This document shows, piece after piece, positions 1 through 7,642 of a DNA stretch of 64,000 bases. Numbering within the stretch: the first letter of the stretch is position 1; every line of letters begins with the position of its first letter. Under the pieces are notes generated by a model. It ran no database searches. It saw only the letters and a list, made by a program, of their open reading frames with translations, and was not told the DNA's origin. The stretch is from Streptomyces smyrnaeus (GTDB taxonomy: Bacteria > Actinomycetota > Actinomycetes > Streptomycetales > Streptomycetaceae), in NCBI RefSeq assembly GCF_017676345.1, contig NZ_JAFFZM010000001.1:682001-746000 (forward strand), read 5' to 3'. The position numbers were made by a program, and so were the translations under genes.

Positions 1-935
1 GAGCTGGAGCGGCCGCCGATTCCCGCGAGCGTGGTCTGGGCGACGGGAGCCGCCAGCCGCAGCAGCGCGGGCAGGGTGAAGCAGGCCAGCACCAGCAGGA
101 CGACGCCGGAGACCATGGAGATGATCTCGTTCCCCGCCCCGTCCCGCGCGGTACCGGACATCGAGAACGCGGCCGCGTACACGATCGCGGCGGTCGGTTT
201 GTAGAGCACGAACGCCAGCAGCCAGCCCACGGACTTGCGGAACCAGGCACGGCCGGCCGGCGTGGAGCTGGCCGCCGCCGACAGCGGGAGCGTACCGGCG
301 AGGATCACCAGCAGTGCCACCCGGACGATCATGAGGGCGATCTGCACCAGGCTGCCGCCGATCACCAGCAGCGACATGATCAGCACCAGGAAGGACGAGT
401 CCGTGTCCCCGAGGGCGAGCATGGCCGACACCCGGTTGTCGAACTCGGTCACGCACTGCTCGACCGGCTCGCCGTCCGGGCTGATCTGCCTGCAGCCGGT
501 GGATCTGTCGATGATCCAGACACTGAATTTGTCGCCCGCCACGGTCAGCAGATTGACGGCGGCCACCCCGGCCGAGGAGACGACGACGAGATTGAGCAGA
601 CCCTGCAGAGCCTGTCTGCCGGGCTCGCTGCGACGCTGCCAGGCGATGTGCCCGGCCGCGACGAGCAGGCACAGTACGGCGGTGAAGGAGGTGAACCACA
701 AGGTGGAGCCGGTCAGGAACGCCACCGGCCCGCTGTCCCCGCTGAGCCGGGGGCTCTCGATCTGCGTCCACGCACTGCCGAGCGCCTTGACGGTGGAGGC
801 CGCCGCCTCGGCCGCGCTGTCCACGATGTTGTCGAACGCGCTGTCGCCGACGTCCTTGGGGCTGGTGCCCTGTCCCTCGCCTACGCAGTAGCCGCCGACG
901 GTGGGGCGTACGAAACCGAAGTCGCAACCGGCCAT
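1..935 (-). CDS. VirB6/TrbL-like polytopic membrane protein of a conjugation-type cluster (3' end outside window)
   Basis: About 311 residues are visible; the C-terminus lies beyond the left edge. The start is an ATG at 935-933 that shares one base with the TGA of the upstream gene (TGATG), so the two are translationally coupled. The N-terminal 55 residues are soluble with two cysteines. They are followed by hydrophobic segments at roughly residues 60-90, 105-128, 165-210 (two helices), 220-245 and 260-285, with Arg/Lys between them. This topology and the neighbours (single-pass protein, tiny two-helix protein, lytic transglycosylase) fit the VirB6/TrbL pore component of type IV secretion systems in actinobacterial conjugative elements. 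The family assignment comes from topology and context, not from a sequence motif, so another multi-pass transfer protein is possible. Confidence 0.6.
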   Translation of the reverse strand, partial: MAGCDFGFVRPTVGGYCVGEGQGTSPKDVGDSAFDNIVDSAAEAAASTVKALGSAWTQIESPRLSGDSGPVAFLTGSTLWFTSFTAVLCLLVAAGHIAWQRRSEPGRQALQGLLNLVVVSSAGVAAVNLLTVAGDKFSVWIIDRSTGCRQISPDGEPVEQCVTEFDNRVSAMLALGDTDSSFLVLIMSLLVIGGSLVQIALMIVRVALLVILAGTLPLSAAASSTPAGRAWFRKSVGWLLAFVLYKPTAAIVYAAAFSMSGTARDGAGNEIISMVSGVVLLVLACFTLPALLRLAAPVAQTTLAGIGGRSS

Positions 936-1723
936 CACACACCACCCCATGCGACGTATCCGGCCAGGGAATCGACCGGAGTGGGGGCGGCCGGATCGGC
1001 CGGGTACTCCAGCCGCCAGTCCCCGTCCCGCCACAGGGCCGTCGTGGTGGCGGCCTGCATCCGGCCGTCGGGGAACCGCCACACGGTCTGGATCACCGCC
1101 GTGCTGCCGGTGTAGGTGACGAACTTGAAGCCGGCGATCTGCCCTTGGCCTGCGCCGTCGCCCGGCTGCCGGTCCGCCTTGCGCTCCGCCTTGGTGCGCG
1201 CGTCGATGTAGGACGCGCGGCCCGCGCCCACGGTCTGGGCCCGCGTCACCTTCAGCCAGTCGTCGGCGGCCAGATACCGCACGCTGATCTGGCTGGTGGC
1301 GAGCAGGGCACCGACGGGGGTGTGTGCGTAGCAGCGCGCCACGTCCTGCTCGACCACGGCCGGGCCCGCGGCCTTCGACGACGGCAGGGCGACGGTGTGG
1401 AAGAGCTTCCAGGACAGGCCCTTGGGCGCTTCGGTGGGCACATCCTGCCGCTTGTCGCCCAGTTCGGGGCACTTGGCGCCGCTGTCCGCTGCGCCGGACG
1501 GTGCCGGCTCAGGTGCCGGACCGCCGTCCGAGGGCTGCCGTGCCGCCGCCGTCCTGGACGCCGAGGCGGTGGCGCCGCCTTCGGAGGCGGCGTCCGAGGA
1601 GAAGAGGACCACCGCCCCGATGACGGCCACGAAGCCGATGAACGCGACCGCGAGGACGAAGCCGGTCCTCAGCCATGGGCTGTGCGGCTCATCCGTGCCG
1701 GCACGGTTGCCGGACTCTGCCAT
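935..1723 (-). CDS. Single-pass membrane protein of the conjugation-type cluster (VirB8/TcpC-like position)
   Basis: 262 residues from the ATG at 1723, chosen because GGAGGAGGGAC sits directly upstream; an in-frame ATG nine codons earlier lacks such a site. A short charged cytoplasmic N-terminus precedes one strong membrane helix (about residues 20-42). A low-complexity Ala/Ser/Pro linker and a 160-residue extracytoplasmic domain follow, with conserved-looking aromatic stretches near the end (TVWRFPDGRM, WRDGDWRLEY). This is the plan of VirB8/TcpC-type conjugation scaffold proteins, but I cannot assign the family by motif. It is coupled to the downstream polytopic protein by a TGATG overlap. 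Confidence 0.6.
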   Translation of the reverse strand: MAESGNRAGTDEPHSPWLRTGFVLAVAFIGFVAVIGAVVLFSSDAASEGGATASASRTAAARQPSDGGPAPEPAPSGAADSGAKCPELGDKRQDVPTEAPKGLSWKLFHTVALPSSKAAGPAVVEQDVARCYAHTPVGALLATSQISVRYLAADDWLKVTRAQTVGAGRASYIDARTKAERKADRQPGDGAGQGQIAGFKFVTYTGSTAVIQTVWRFPDGRMQAATTTALWRDGDWRLEYPADPAAPTPVDSLAGYVAWGGV

Positions 1724-1801
1724 GTCCCTCCTCCTCCCTGTGATCCGCATGTGCGCACTCTCCGCCTCCGGCTGTCTGCCGGGCGGCCTGCTGACGGGGC
1801 G

Positions 1802-2119
1802 TCATACCAGGGCGCCGACGACGCCGGAGGCGGAGCCGACGAGCACACACGCCCCCAGCACGAAGCCCAGCCCCTTGACGTGCTCCCGGCCGCCGCCCCG
1901 GGAGTGGTCGACGGCCATCCGCGCGGCGACGCCGAAGATTCCCGCGACGCACAGCGCCGTGACGCTCCAGGCCACCCACTTGAGCACCGTCACCAGTCCG
2001 TCGGCTCCGGGAGGTGCCGCACCCCCGCCGACGTCCGGAGGGCCGGAGGCGGCGGAGTGGGCGGCCAGCTGGCTGAGCTGCTGCGAGGCGACCGAGGCGG
2101 CCGCCAACAGGCTGGACAT
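1802..2119 (-). CDS. Small two-helix membrane protein, conjugation cluster
   Basis: 105 residues. An Ala/Gly/Pro-rich N-terminal third precedes two hydrophobic segments, at about residues 45-68 (LKWVAWSVTALCVAGIFGV) and 80-104, separated by a basic loop (HSRGGGREHVK). The size and two-helix topology are those of VirB2/TrbC pilin-like subunits or of small conserved membrane proteins found beside Streptomyces type IV secretion genes. No cleavable signal peptide is evident, which argues somewhat against a classical pilin. It lies 10 bp downstream of the P-loop-like gene and 78 bp upstream of the single-pass gene, so all are probably co-transcribed leftward. Confidence 0.55.
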   Translation of the reverse strand: MSSLLAAASVASQQLSQLAAHSAASGPPDVGGGAAPPGADGLVTVLKWVAWSVTALCVAGIFGVAARMAVDHSRGGGREHVKGLGFVLGACVLVGSASGVVGALV

Positions 2120-2129
2120 ACGGTTCCCC

Positions 2130-2774
2130 TTACGCGGGTCGGATACGGGCGGACGGGTCGGGGGACGCGGGCCGGGCGAGACGGGCCAGGTCACGCGCCA
2201 ACGGCGCGCACTCCCTGGGCAGATGGGCCGCGGGCGGCTCACCGAGCCGCCACTGCTCCACCCACGGGACCTCCCAGAGCCTGGGCACCGTGCCGGAGAC
2301 GAGCTGCAACAGGTCCCGCAGCGCCCGGGGGCGCCGGCCGGGGGCGTCCGCGACGACGACCAGACCGAGCAGCTCGACACCGGTGACCATCCGCGAGGCC
2401 CACTGCTGTGCGGCGTGCTGCACGGCCTGCAGGCCGCCCGCGCTGGAGCGCGCCACGAGCACGACCGGCTGCGGCACCTCGGACGAGGGCCAGGCGCGTT
2501 CCGCGTCCCGTCCGCCGGGCACGGCCCGCTCCAGCGTGGTGACCCCGGCTCCGCCGTGCACACCCAGCCACCACCACGCCGGGCCGGTGACCGGCTGCGG
2601 CGAGGCGACCGGCAGCAGTTGCGCGGGCCGCGGCACACCGGCCCCCTGAGGTGCCGTCGGACCTGTCGGCGCCGTCAGCACACTCTGAACCGATCGCTGC
2701 GGCTCCCCGTTGTTGCCCCCCGAAGGGCGGGCCGATGACAGCCAGGGGTTGGAGACCGGCGCATCCCCGGCCAT
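2130..2774 (-). CDS. Conjugation-cluster protein with a ParA-like glycine-rich loop
   Basis: 214 residues from the ATG at 2774, preceded by GAAGGGAG. A disordered Ser/Pro/Gln-rich N-terminus (about 60 residues) is followed by LGVHGGAGVTTLE at about residues 72-84. This resembles the deviant Walker A loop of ParA/MinD ATPases (KGGxGKT/S) but lacks both lysines, so ATP hydrolysis cannot be assumed. Alternating hydrophobic strands follow (PVVLVARSS, VTGVELLGLVVVAD), as in a Rossmann-like P-loop fold, and the C-terminus is Arg/Pro-rich. It is the first gene of the leftward set and diverges from the lytic transglycosylase gene across 132 bp. The function is unknown; a partner of a transfer ATPase encoded beyond the left edge is a guess. 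Confidence 0.55.
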   Translation of the reverse strand: MAGDAPVSNPWLSSARPSGGNNGEPQRSVQSVLTAPTGPTAPQGAGVPRPAQLLPVASPQPVTGPAWWWLGVHGGAGVTTLERAVPGGRDAERAWPSSEVPQPVVLVARSSAGGLQAVQHAAQQWASRMVTGVELLGLVVVADAPGRRPRALRDLLQLVSGTVPRLWEVPWVEQWRLGEPPAAHLPRECAPLARDLARLARPASPDPSARIRPA

Positions 2775-2906
2775 GGCATCTCCCTTCGACGCGAACTCGT
2801 CGCCGCGTTCCGCTACATGAATTGACAGAGAGTTCGAAGCGCTGTTTTCGACTGCAGGCCCACATACGGACTCTCGATCGAACTGGTTCAAGGGGAGGGG
2901 GTGCGG

Positions 2907-3938
2907 ATGACCACGACCACCATGAGAGGGGCGGCGTGCGTCGTCGCGGGACTGCTCGCCTTGTTGGTGGGGCTGTCCGTGGTGGCGGCCGCCGACGAGG
3001 AGGAAGCCGGCGCGCCCACCGGGCTCGTCACCGTGCTCGACGCGGGGCGCGTTCCGCCGGAGTACGTGGAGTGGATCGAACGCGCCGGCAAGGAGTGCGC
3101 GGAAGTCAGCGCTCCGCTGATCGCCGCGCAGATCGACGCCGAATCGGGCTGGAACCCCACCGCGCGAAGCGGGGCCGGGGCCCAGGGGCTGAGCCAGTTC
3201 CTGCCCGGCACCTGGAAGACATGGGGGGTGGACGCGGCCGGCAAGGACGGCAGCGCCGAACCGGACGGTGTCGCCGACCCGTTCACCCCCGGCGACGCCA
3301 TCATGACCCAGGCCCGCTACGACTGCTGGCTCGCGGACAAGGTCAAGTCGCTGGGGCTGGACGGCGACCCGACACGGCTGATACTCGCCGCCTACAACGC
3401 CGGCCCCGGCGCGGTCGAGCGGTTCGGCGGTCTGCCGCCCTACCCGGAGACGCAGAACTACGTCACGAAGATCGTCACCTCGATGGCGGGCTACTCGGGC
3501 GATGCCGCCGGGGAGGACGGCGGTACGTTCGGCAACCGGGTGGTGGCCAACGCCAAGAAGTGGCTGGGCACCCCCTATTCGTGGGGCGGCGGGGGCCCCG
3601 AAGGCCCCGGGAGGGGGTTCGCCCAGGGCGCGAGCACGGTCGGGTTCGACTGCTCCAGCCTGGTCCAGTTCGCCGTCTACCACGCGAGCGGCGGCAAGAC
3701 GCTGCTGCCGCGCACCTCCCAGGTGCAGGTCACCGAGGGCAAGGCCGTCCCCCGCGACGAGATGCGGCCGGGCGATGTGATCGGTTTCGACCTGCACGGC
3801 AGCTTCGACCACATCGGCATCTACCTCGGCAACGGTCAGTTCATCCACGCGCCGAAGACCGGCGACGTGGTGAAGATCAGCGACCTCGACGACAGCTACT
3901 ACGCCGGCAGGCCCCAGAAGGTGAGGCGGTTCGGATGA
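2907..3938 (+). CDS. Bifunctional lytic transglycosylase / NlpC-P60 (C40) peptidoglycan hydrolase
   Basis: 343 residues from the ATG at 2907; an in-frame GTG at 2901 abuts the AGGGGAGGGG ribosome site and is too close to it. A membrane anchor or signal helix spans about residues 8-28. An SLT domain (about 50-200) carries the catalytic-type Glu79 in DAESGWNP and the GLSQFLPGTW and AAYNAGPGAV motifs. An NlpC/P60 domain (about 210-343) carries Cys249 in FDCSSLVQF and its His partner in FDHIGIYLG. Such two-domain hydrolases (Tcp/VirB1-like) open the cell wall for conjugation machinery, which fits the neighbouring membrane proteins. It overlaps the next gene by ATGA. Confidence 0.9.
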   Translation: MTTTTMRGAACVVAGLLALLVGLSVVAAADEEEAGAPTGLVTVLDAGRVPPEYVEWIERAGKECAEVSAPLIAAQIDAESGWNPTARSGAGAQGLSQFLPGTWKTWGVDAAGKDGSAEPDGVADPFTPGDAIMTQARYDCWLADKVKSLGLDGDPTRLILAAYNAGPGAVERFGGLPPYPETQNYVTKIVTSMAGYSGDAAGEDGGTFGNRVVANAKKWLGTPYSWGGGGPEGPGRGFAQGASTVGFDCSSLVQFAVYHASGGKTLLPRTSQVQVTEGKAVPRDEMRPGDVIGFDLHGSFDHIGIYLGNGQFIHAPKTGDVVKISDLDDSYYAGRPQKVRRFG

Positions 3939-4627
3939 CAGCCCCCAGCATGCGCCGTGCTTCCGCGACGGTGCTCGCCCTCGCGTTCGCGCTCGCCCTG
4001 CCCGGATGCAGTGTCGGCGGTGACGACGGCGCGGGCGGCAGCGGTGACCAGCGTGCGCGGCCCCGCGCCTCCTCCCCGGCCTCCGACACATCGGCGCCGG
4101 ACGGCAACGGGTCCGGCTCGCCCTCGCCGACCGGTCCCGCGGACGGCGAGCAGACCGGGAAGCCGCCCGAGGGGGGCGAGCCCAAGGGGGGCGTTCCCCG
4201 GCCCGAGGAGATCGATCAGAAGGACGCCGACGCGGTGGCCGAAGGGACGCTCACGGCCATGTGGACGTACGACACCGCCGTCGATCGCGGTCCGCACGAC
4301 GCCGGCGTACGCACCGCGAACGCCGGCTGGCTGACCGAGAAGTACACCGAGCAGCTCCGCGGACACCGCTCCCGTTCGGCTCCCGGCGCCCAGTGGGACA
4401 CCTGGGCGCAGCATCGTGCCTACACCACGGTCGAGCTGACGAAGACCGAGGACGCGGCGAAGCCCGCGGACACCGACACCGAGGCCTGGCGGCAGTGGAC
4501 CGTCACCACCACCCCGCACGGCCGCGACGGATGGCAGCGCAAGCCCACCGCTGTCGTGGCGTACGTCCACCTCGTCCGTGCGCAGGCCGACGCCGCATGG
4601 CGGGTCGCCGGCGTCACCGTGCGGTAG
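3935..4627 (+). CDS. Conjugation-cluster lipoprotein
   Basis: 230 residues. The ATG overlaps the stop of the peptidoglycan hydrolase (ATGA), so the two are coupled. The signal peptide ends in the lipobox LPGC with Cys25 as the lipidation site. A 75-residue Ser/Pro/Gly/Asp-rich linker follows, as in exported lipoproteins that span the wall. The C-terminal domain (about 105-230) has regular aromatic positions (MWTYDTAVD, WDTWAQHRAYTTVELT, WRQWTVTTTPHGRDGW) and resembles the small mixed alpha/beta domain repeated in actinobacterial conjugation proteins. I do not recognise a named family. It probably acts outside the membrane next to the hydrolase. Confidence 0.7.
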   Translation: MTAPSMRRASATVLALAFALALPGCSVGGDDGAGGSGDQRARPRASSPASDTSAPDGNGSGSPSPTGPADGEQTGKPPEGGEPKGGVPRPEEIDQKDADAVAEGTLTAMWTYDTAVDRGPHDAGVRTANAGWLTEKYTEQLRGHRSRSAPGAQWDTWAQHRAYTTVELTKTEDAAKPADTDTEAWRQWTVTTTPHGRDGWQRKPTAVVAYVHLVRAQADAAWRVAGVTVR

Positions 4628-4664
4628 TGCCGGAAGTCTCATCCCGAAGGACAGAAGGAGTTCC

Positions 4665-5537
4665 ATGCCCACCACGTACGAGCCCGACGAGGTACCGGCC
4701 TGGCCGGCGTACGCCTTCGTCGTCCGAGGCGGCGGCCAGGTGGCCGTCTCCGGCCCGCTCCTGCCCGCCTGCGAACACCCCAGCCGCACCTCGGCCGTCG
4801 ACGCGGTCGCGGCGGCCGCCGCCGGGCTCGGCCGGCCGGTGCGGGCCGAGGCCACCGAGGCGGACGGCACCGTATGGCATCTGGTCATCTCCCCCGACGG
4901 TGCGGTGGGCGAGCTCTCCGGCGGCGCATCGCGCGGCAGGGCCCCGAAGAAGCGCAACGCTCCCGCACCGGCCCCGGCCCAAGCCCGGGCCCAGGCCCCG
5001 GACCCGGTGGTGGCGGCGGCCCCGGCGCCCTCACCCGCCCCTTCCCCCGCGCCTGCCTCGCCCGGCGGCCTGCCGGTGGCCTCCGACGCCCTGGCGGAGG
5101 GTGTCTCCCAGCTGGAGACGCACGCCGCGGCAGGCCGCATGGACCAGGCCACCGCGCTGGCCGCGCAACTCGACCAGCACGCCGCCGACTCGCTGGGCCT
5201 CTCCCACCCCGACGCCCTGCGCACCCGTGAGGCCCGGGCCCGGATCACCGCACTGGCCGGCGACCCCGTCGGCGCGGTGCGGCTCTACCGCGACATCGCC
5301 GAACGCTGGCACTACCAGGGAGCCGACGACCAGGCCGAGGCGGTCGCGTCCCGCGCCCACGCCCTGTGGCTGGAGATCCCCGACCTGGAGACGGCCATCG
5401 CCGCCGGAGTCGCCATGGTCCGCATGCGCAACCAGATCCCCGGCGAGAACGGCACCGCCTTCGCCGCCACCCTGCAGCACCAGACCCGGCTCGAAGCGGC
5501 CAGGAATGCCACCGCGCAGTCGGCGGCGGCCGGATGA
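4665..5537 (+). CDS. Unrecognised protein with helical-repeat-like C-terminal half
   Basis: 290 residues from the ATG at 4665, preceded by AGAAGGAG. The N-terminal 90 residues form a compact domain (AYAFVVRGGGQVAVSG and VWHLVISPDGAVGELSG). It is joined by a 50-residue Ala/Pro linker to an Ala-rich helical region (about 150-290) whose helix pairs look TPR-like, for example in RARITALAGDPVGAVRLYRDIA. No signal peptide, so it is cytosolic. It is the last gene of the rightward trio and converges on the peptide-transporter operon 37 bp away. It may be an assembly or regulatory factor of the conjugation-type system; that is inferred from position only. Confidence 0.6.
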   Translation: MPTTYEPDEVPAWPAYAFVVRGGGQVAVSGPLLPACEHPSRTSAVDAVAAAAAGLGRPVRAEATEADGTVWHLVISPDGAVGELSGGASRGRAPKKRNAPAPAPAQARAQAPDPVVAAAPAPSPAPSPAPASPGGLPVASDALAEGVSQLETHAAAGRMDQATALAAQLDQHAADSLGLSHPDALRTREARARITALAGDPVGAVRLYRDIAERWHYQGADDQAEAVASRAHALWLEIPDLETAIAAGVAMVRMRNQIPGENGTAFAATLQHQTRLEAARNATAQSAAAG

Positions 5538-5574
5538 ACGCCCCGGCGGGCCGGTACGCGGCGCTCCGTCGGCG

Positions 5575-6618
5575 CTAGAGCGGCAGATGGCAGGCCGCCA
5601 GGTGCTGCGGAGCGCCGGGTGCGGGTTCGTCGGCCGGTACGGTGTCGGCGCACACCTGCTCGGCCTTCCAGCACCGGGTGCGGAAGCGGCAGCCCGACGG
5701 CGGATCGGTCGGCGACGGGACCTCGCCGAAGAGCACGATGCGCCGGCTCCGGCCGTCCTGCGGCGCCGCCGTCGGCGGGCGGGGCGCCGCGGACAGCAGC
5801 GAGGCGGTGTACGGGTGCCGGGGAGCGGTGAAGACCTCCTCGGCCGGTCCCGACTCGACCACCCTGCCGAGGTACATCACCGCCACCCGGTCGGCCACGT
5901 GCCGCACCACCGGCAGGTCGTGCGAGATGAACACATAGGCCACCCCCAGCTCGGTCTGCAGTTCGGTGAGGACGTTGAGGACCTGTGCCTGCACCGACAG
6001 ATCCAGCGCCGAGACCGGTTCGTCGCAGACGATCACCTCCGGGTTGAGCGCCAGCGCCCGGGCGATTCCGATGCGCTGCCGCTGTCCGCCGGAGAACTCC
6101 TGCGGATGGCGGCGCGCGTCCCCGGCCCGCAGCCCCACCATCTCCAGCAGTTCGCGCACCCGCCGCTCGCGCCCGGAGCGCGGCACCAGGTCGGGGTGCG
6201 AGAGCCAGGGCTCGGCGATCAACTCCCCCGCTGTCATCCTGGGGTTGAGCGAGGCGAACGGGTCCTGGAAGACCATCTGCACCCGGCGCCGCCAGGCCAG
6301 CAGCGACTTGCCGCGCAGCGTGAACGGGTCGACGCCGTCGTAGCGCACCGTCCCCGCGTCCGGGCGCTCCAGCATCAGCAGCACCCGTGCCAGCGTGGAC
6401 TTCCCGCACCCGGACTCGCCCACCAGGCCCAGCGTCTCGCCGCGCCGCACGGTGAGGTCCACCCCGTCCAGTGCGTGCAGCCGGGTGCTGCCCGAGGCAC
6501 TGCGCGGCACCCGGAAGGTCTTGGTCAGGCCGTGCGCTTCGAGGAGCGGCTCCCCGGCGGTCGGACCGGTGGTGCCCGCACGGTCGGCGGTGCCCGCGGT
6601 GTCGGCGGTCTCAGACAT
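5575..6618 (-). CDS. dppF: Dipeptide/oligopeptide ABC transporter ATPase (DppF/OppF type)
   Basis: 347 residues. A Thr/Ala/Gly-rich N-terminal extension precedes a standard ABC domain: Walker A GESGCGKST, signature FSGGQRQRIGIARAL, Walker B VIVCDEPVSALD and the switch histidine in FISHDL. The C-terminus carries the oligopeptide-transporter extension with paired cysteines (GCRFRTRCWKAEQVC). It energises uptake of peptides or similar solutes with the DppD-like partner encoded immediately upstream; the two genes overlap by 8 bp. It is the last gene of the five-gene leftward operon. Substrate identity cannot be read from sequence; nickel or opine importers share this architecture. Confidence 0.93.
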   Translation of the reverse strand: MSETADTAGTADRAGTTGPTAGEPLLEAHGLTKTFRVPRSASGSTRLHALDGVDLTVRRGETLGLVGESGCGKSTLARVLLMLERPDAGTVRYDGVDPFTLRGKSLLAWRRRVQMVFQDPFASLNPRMTAGELIAEPWLSHPDLVPRSGRERRVRELLEMVGLRAGDARRHPQEFSGGQRQRIGIARALALNPEVIVCDEPVSALDLSVQAQVLNVLTELQTELGVAYVFISHDLPVVRHVADRVAVMYLGRVVESGPAEEVFTAPRHPYTASLLSAAPRPPTAAPQDGRSRRIVLFGEVPSPTDPPSGCRFRTRCWKAEQVCADTVPADEPAPGAPQHLAACHLPL

Positions 6619-7642
6619 CGGCCAGCTCCTTCCAGTAGTGGCAGGCCGACGCCCGCCCCGGCCCGGTGGCGACCAGCGGCGGCAGATCGGTGGCGCACCG
6701 GTCGCGCGCCAGCGGGCAACGGGCGCGGAACGCGCAGCCGGTCGGCACCGACCCGGGCCGCGGCGGGCTGCCCTCGATGGACGGCAGTGTGCTGCCGCGC
6801 GGGTGACCGGCGGGCACCGAGTCCAGCAGGCCCCGGGTGTAGGGGTGCCGGGGGGCCGCGAAGACCTCCGCGACGGGGCCGGACTCCACGACGGTGCCGG
6901 AGTACATCACCGCGACCTGGTCCGCCTGCTCGCCGACCACCGCCAGATCGTGGGTGATGAGCACGAGCGCCATCCGCGTCTCTCGTCGCAACTGGGCGAG
7001 CAGTTCCATGATCTGCGCCTGCACGGTGACGTCGAGCGCGGTGGTCGGCTCGTCGGCGAGCAGCACAGAGGGCCGCAGCGCCACCGCCATCGCGATGAGC
7101 AGCCGTTGCCGCATACCCCCCGAGAACTGGTGCGGATACGCCTTGGCCCGCAGCCCCGGCTCCGGAATCCCGACCCGCTCCATCAGCTCGACGGCCTTGT
7201 TGCGGGCGACGCGCCGGGAGGCCTGCTCGTGGATACGGAACGGTTCGGCGAGCTGCGAGCCCACCGTGTAGACGGGGTTGAGGGCGGTGAGCGCGTCCTG
7301 GAAGACCATCGCCAACTGTGGTCCGGCGAGGCTGCGGCGCTCCCTGCGGCCCAGCCGCAGCACGTCCCGCCCGCCCAGCCGCACTTGGCCGCCGACGACC
7401 TCGGCGACGGGGTCGAGGAGGCCGGCGACGGCCTGCGCGGTCATGCTCTTGCCGCAGCCGGACTCGCCGAGCAGGGCCAGCGTCTGCCCGGAGCGGACCG
7501 AGAACCCGACGTCCCGTACCACCGGTGTACGGCCTCGGGGGGTACGGAGCTCCACGGTCAGTCCGCTCACCTCCAGCGCGGTGCCGCTGCCGGTGCTGGT
7601 GCCGGTGCCGGTCTCGGTGCCCGACGTGCCATGTCCGGTCAA
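6611..7642 (-). CDS. dppD: Dipeptide/oligopeptide ABC transporter ATPase (DppD/OppD type)
   Basis: 343 residues from a TTG at 7642. The TTG overlaps the permease stop as TTGA and is preceded by GGGAGAG; no ATG or GTG lies upstream of the ABC core at a suitable place. After a Gly/Thr repeat tail come Walker A GESGCGKSM (Met where Thr is usual), signature FSGGMRQRLLIAMAV, Walker B VLLADEPTTALD and the switch His in LITHDL. The Cys-containing C-terminal extension (GCAFRARCPLARDRC) is typical of the Opp/Dpp family. It pairs with the DppF-like ATPase. The rare start codon may lower its translation relative to the permeases. Confidence 0.92.
   Translation of the reverse strand: MTGHGTSGTETGTGTSTGSGTALEVSGLTVELRTPRGRTPVVRDVGFSVRSGQTLALLGESGCGKSMTAQAVAGLLDPVAEVVGGQVRLGGRDVLRLGRRERRSLAGPQLAMVFQDALTALNPVYTVGSQLAEPFRIHEQASRRVARNKAVELMERVGIPEPGLRAKAYPHQFSGGMRQRLLIAMAVALRPSVLLADEPTTALDVTVQAQIMELLAQLRRETRMALVLITHDLAVVGEQADQVAVMYSGTVVESGPVAEVFAAPRHPYTRGLLDSVPAGHPRGSTLPSIEGSPPRPGSVPTGCAFRARCPLARDRCATDLPPLVATGPGRASACHYWKELADV

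Noticed and set aside
2130..4091. Long minus-strand frame extending upstream of the P-loop-like gene
   Set aside because: Only the part after the ATG at 2774 has a ribosome site and sensible composition; the rest is antisense to the lytic transglycosylase.
4261..6957. 898-codon plus-strand open frame
   Set aside because: Spans the convergent boundary of two unrelated operons and translates to Pro/Arg repeats without a domain.
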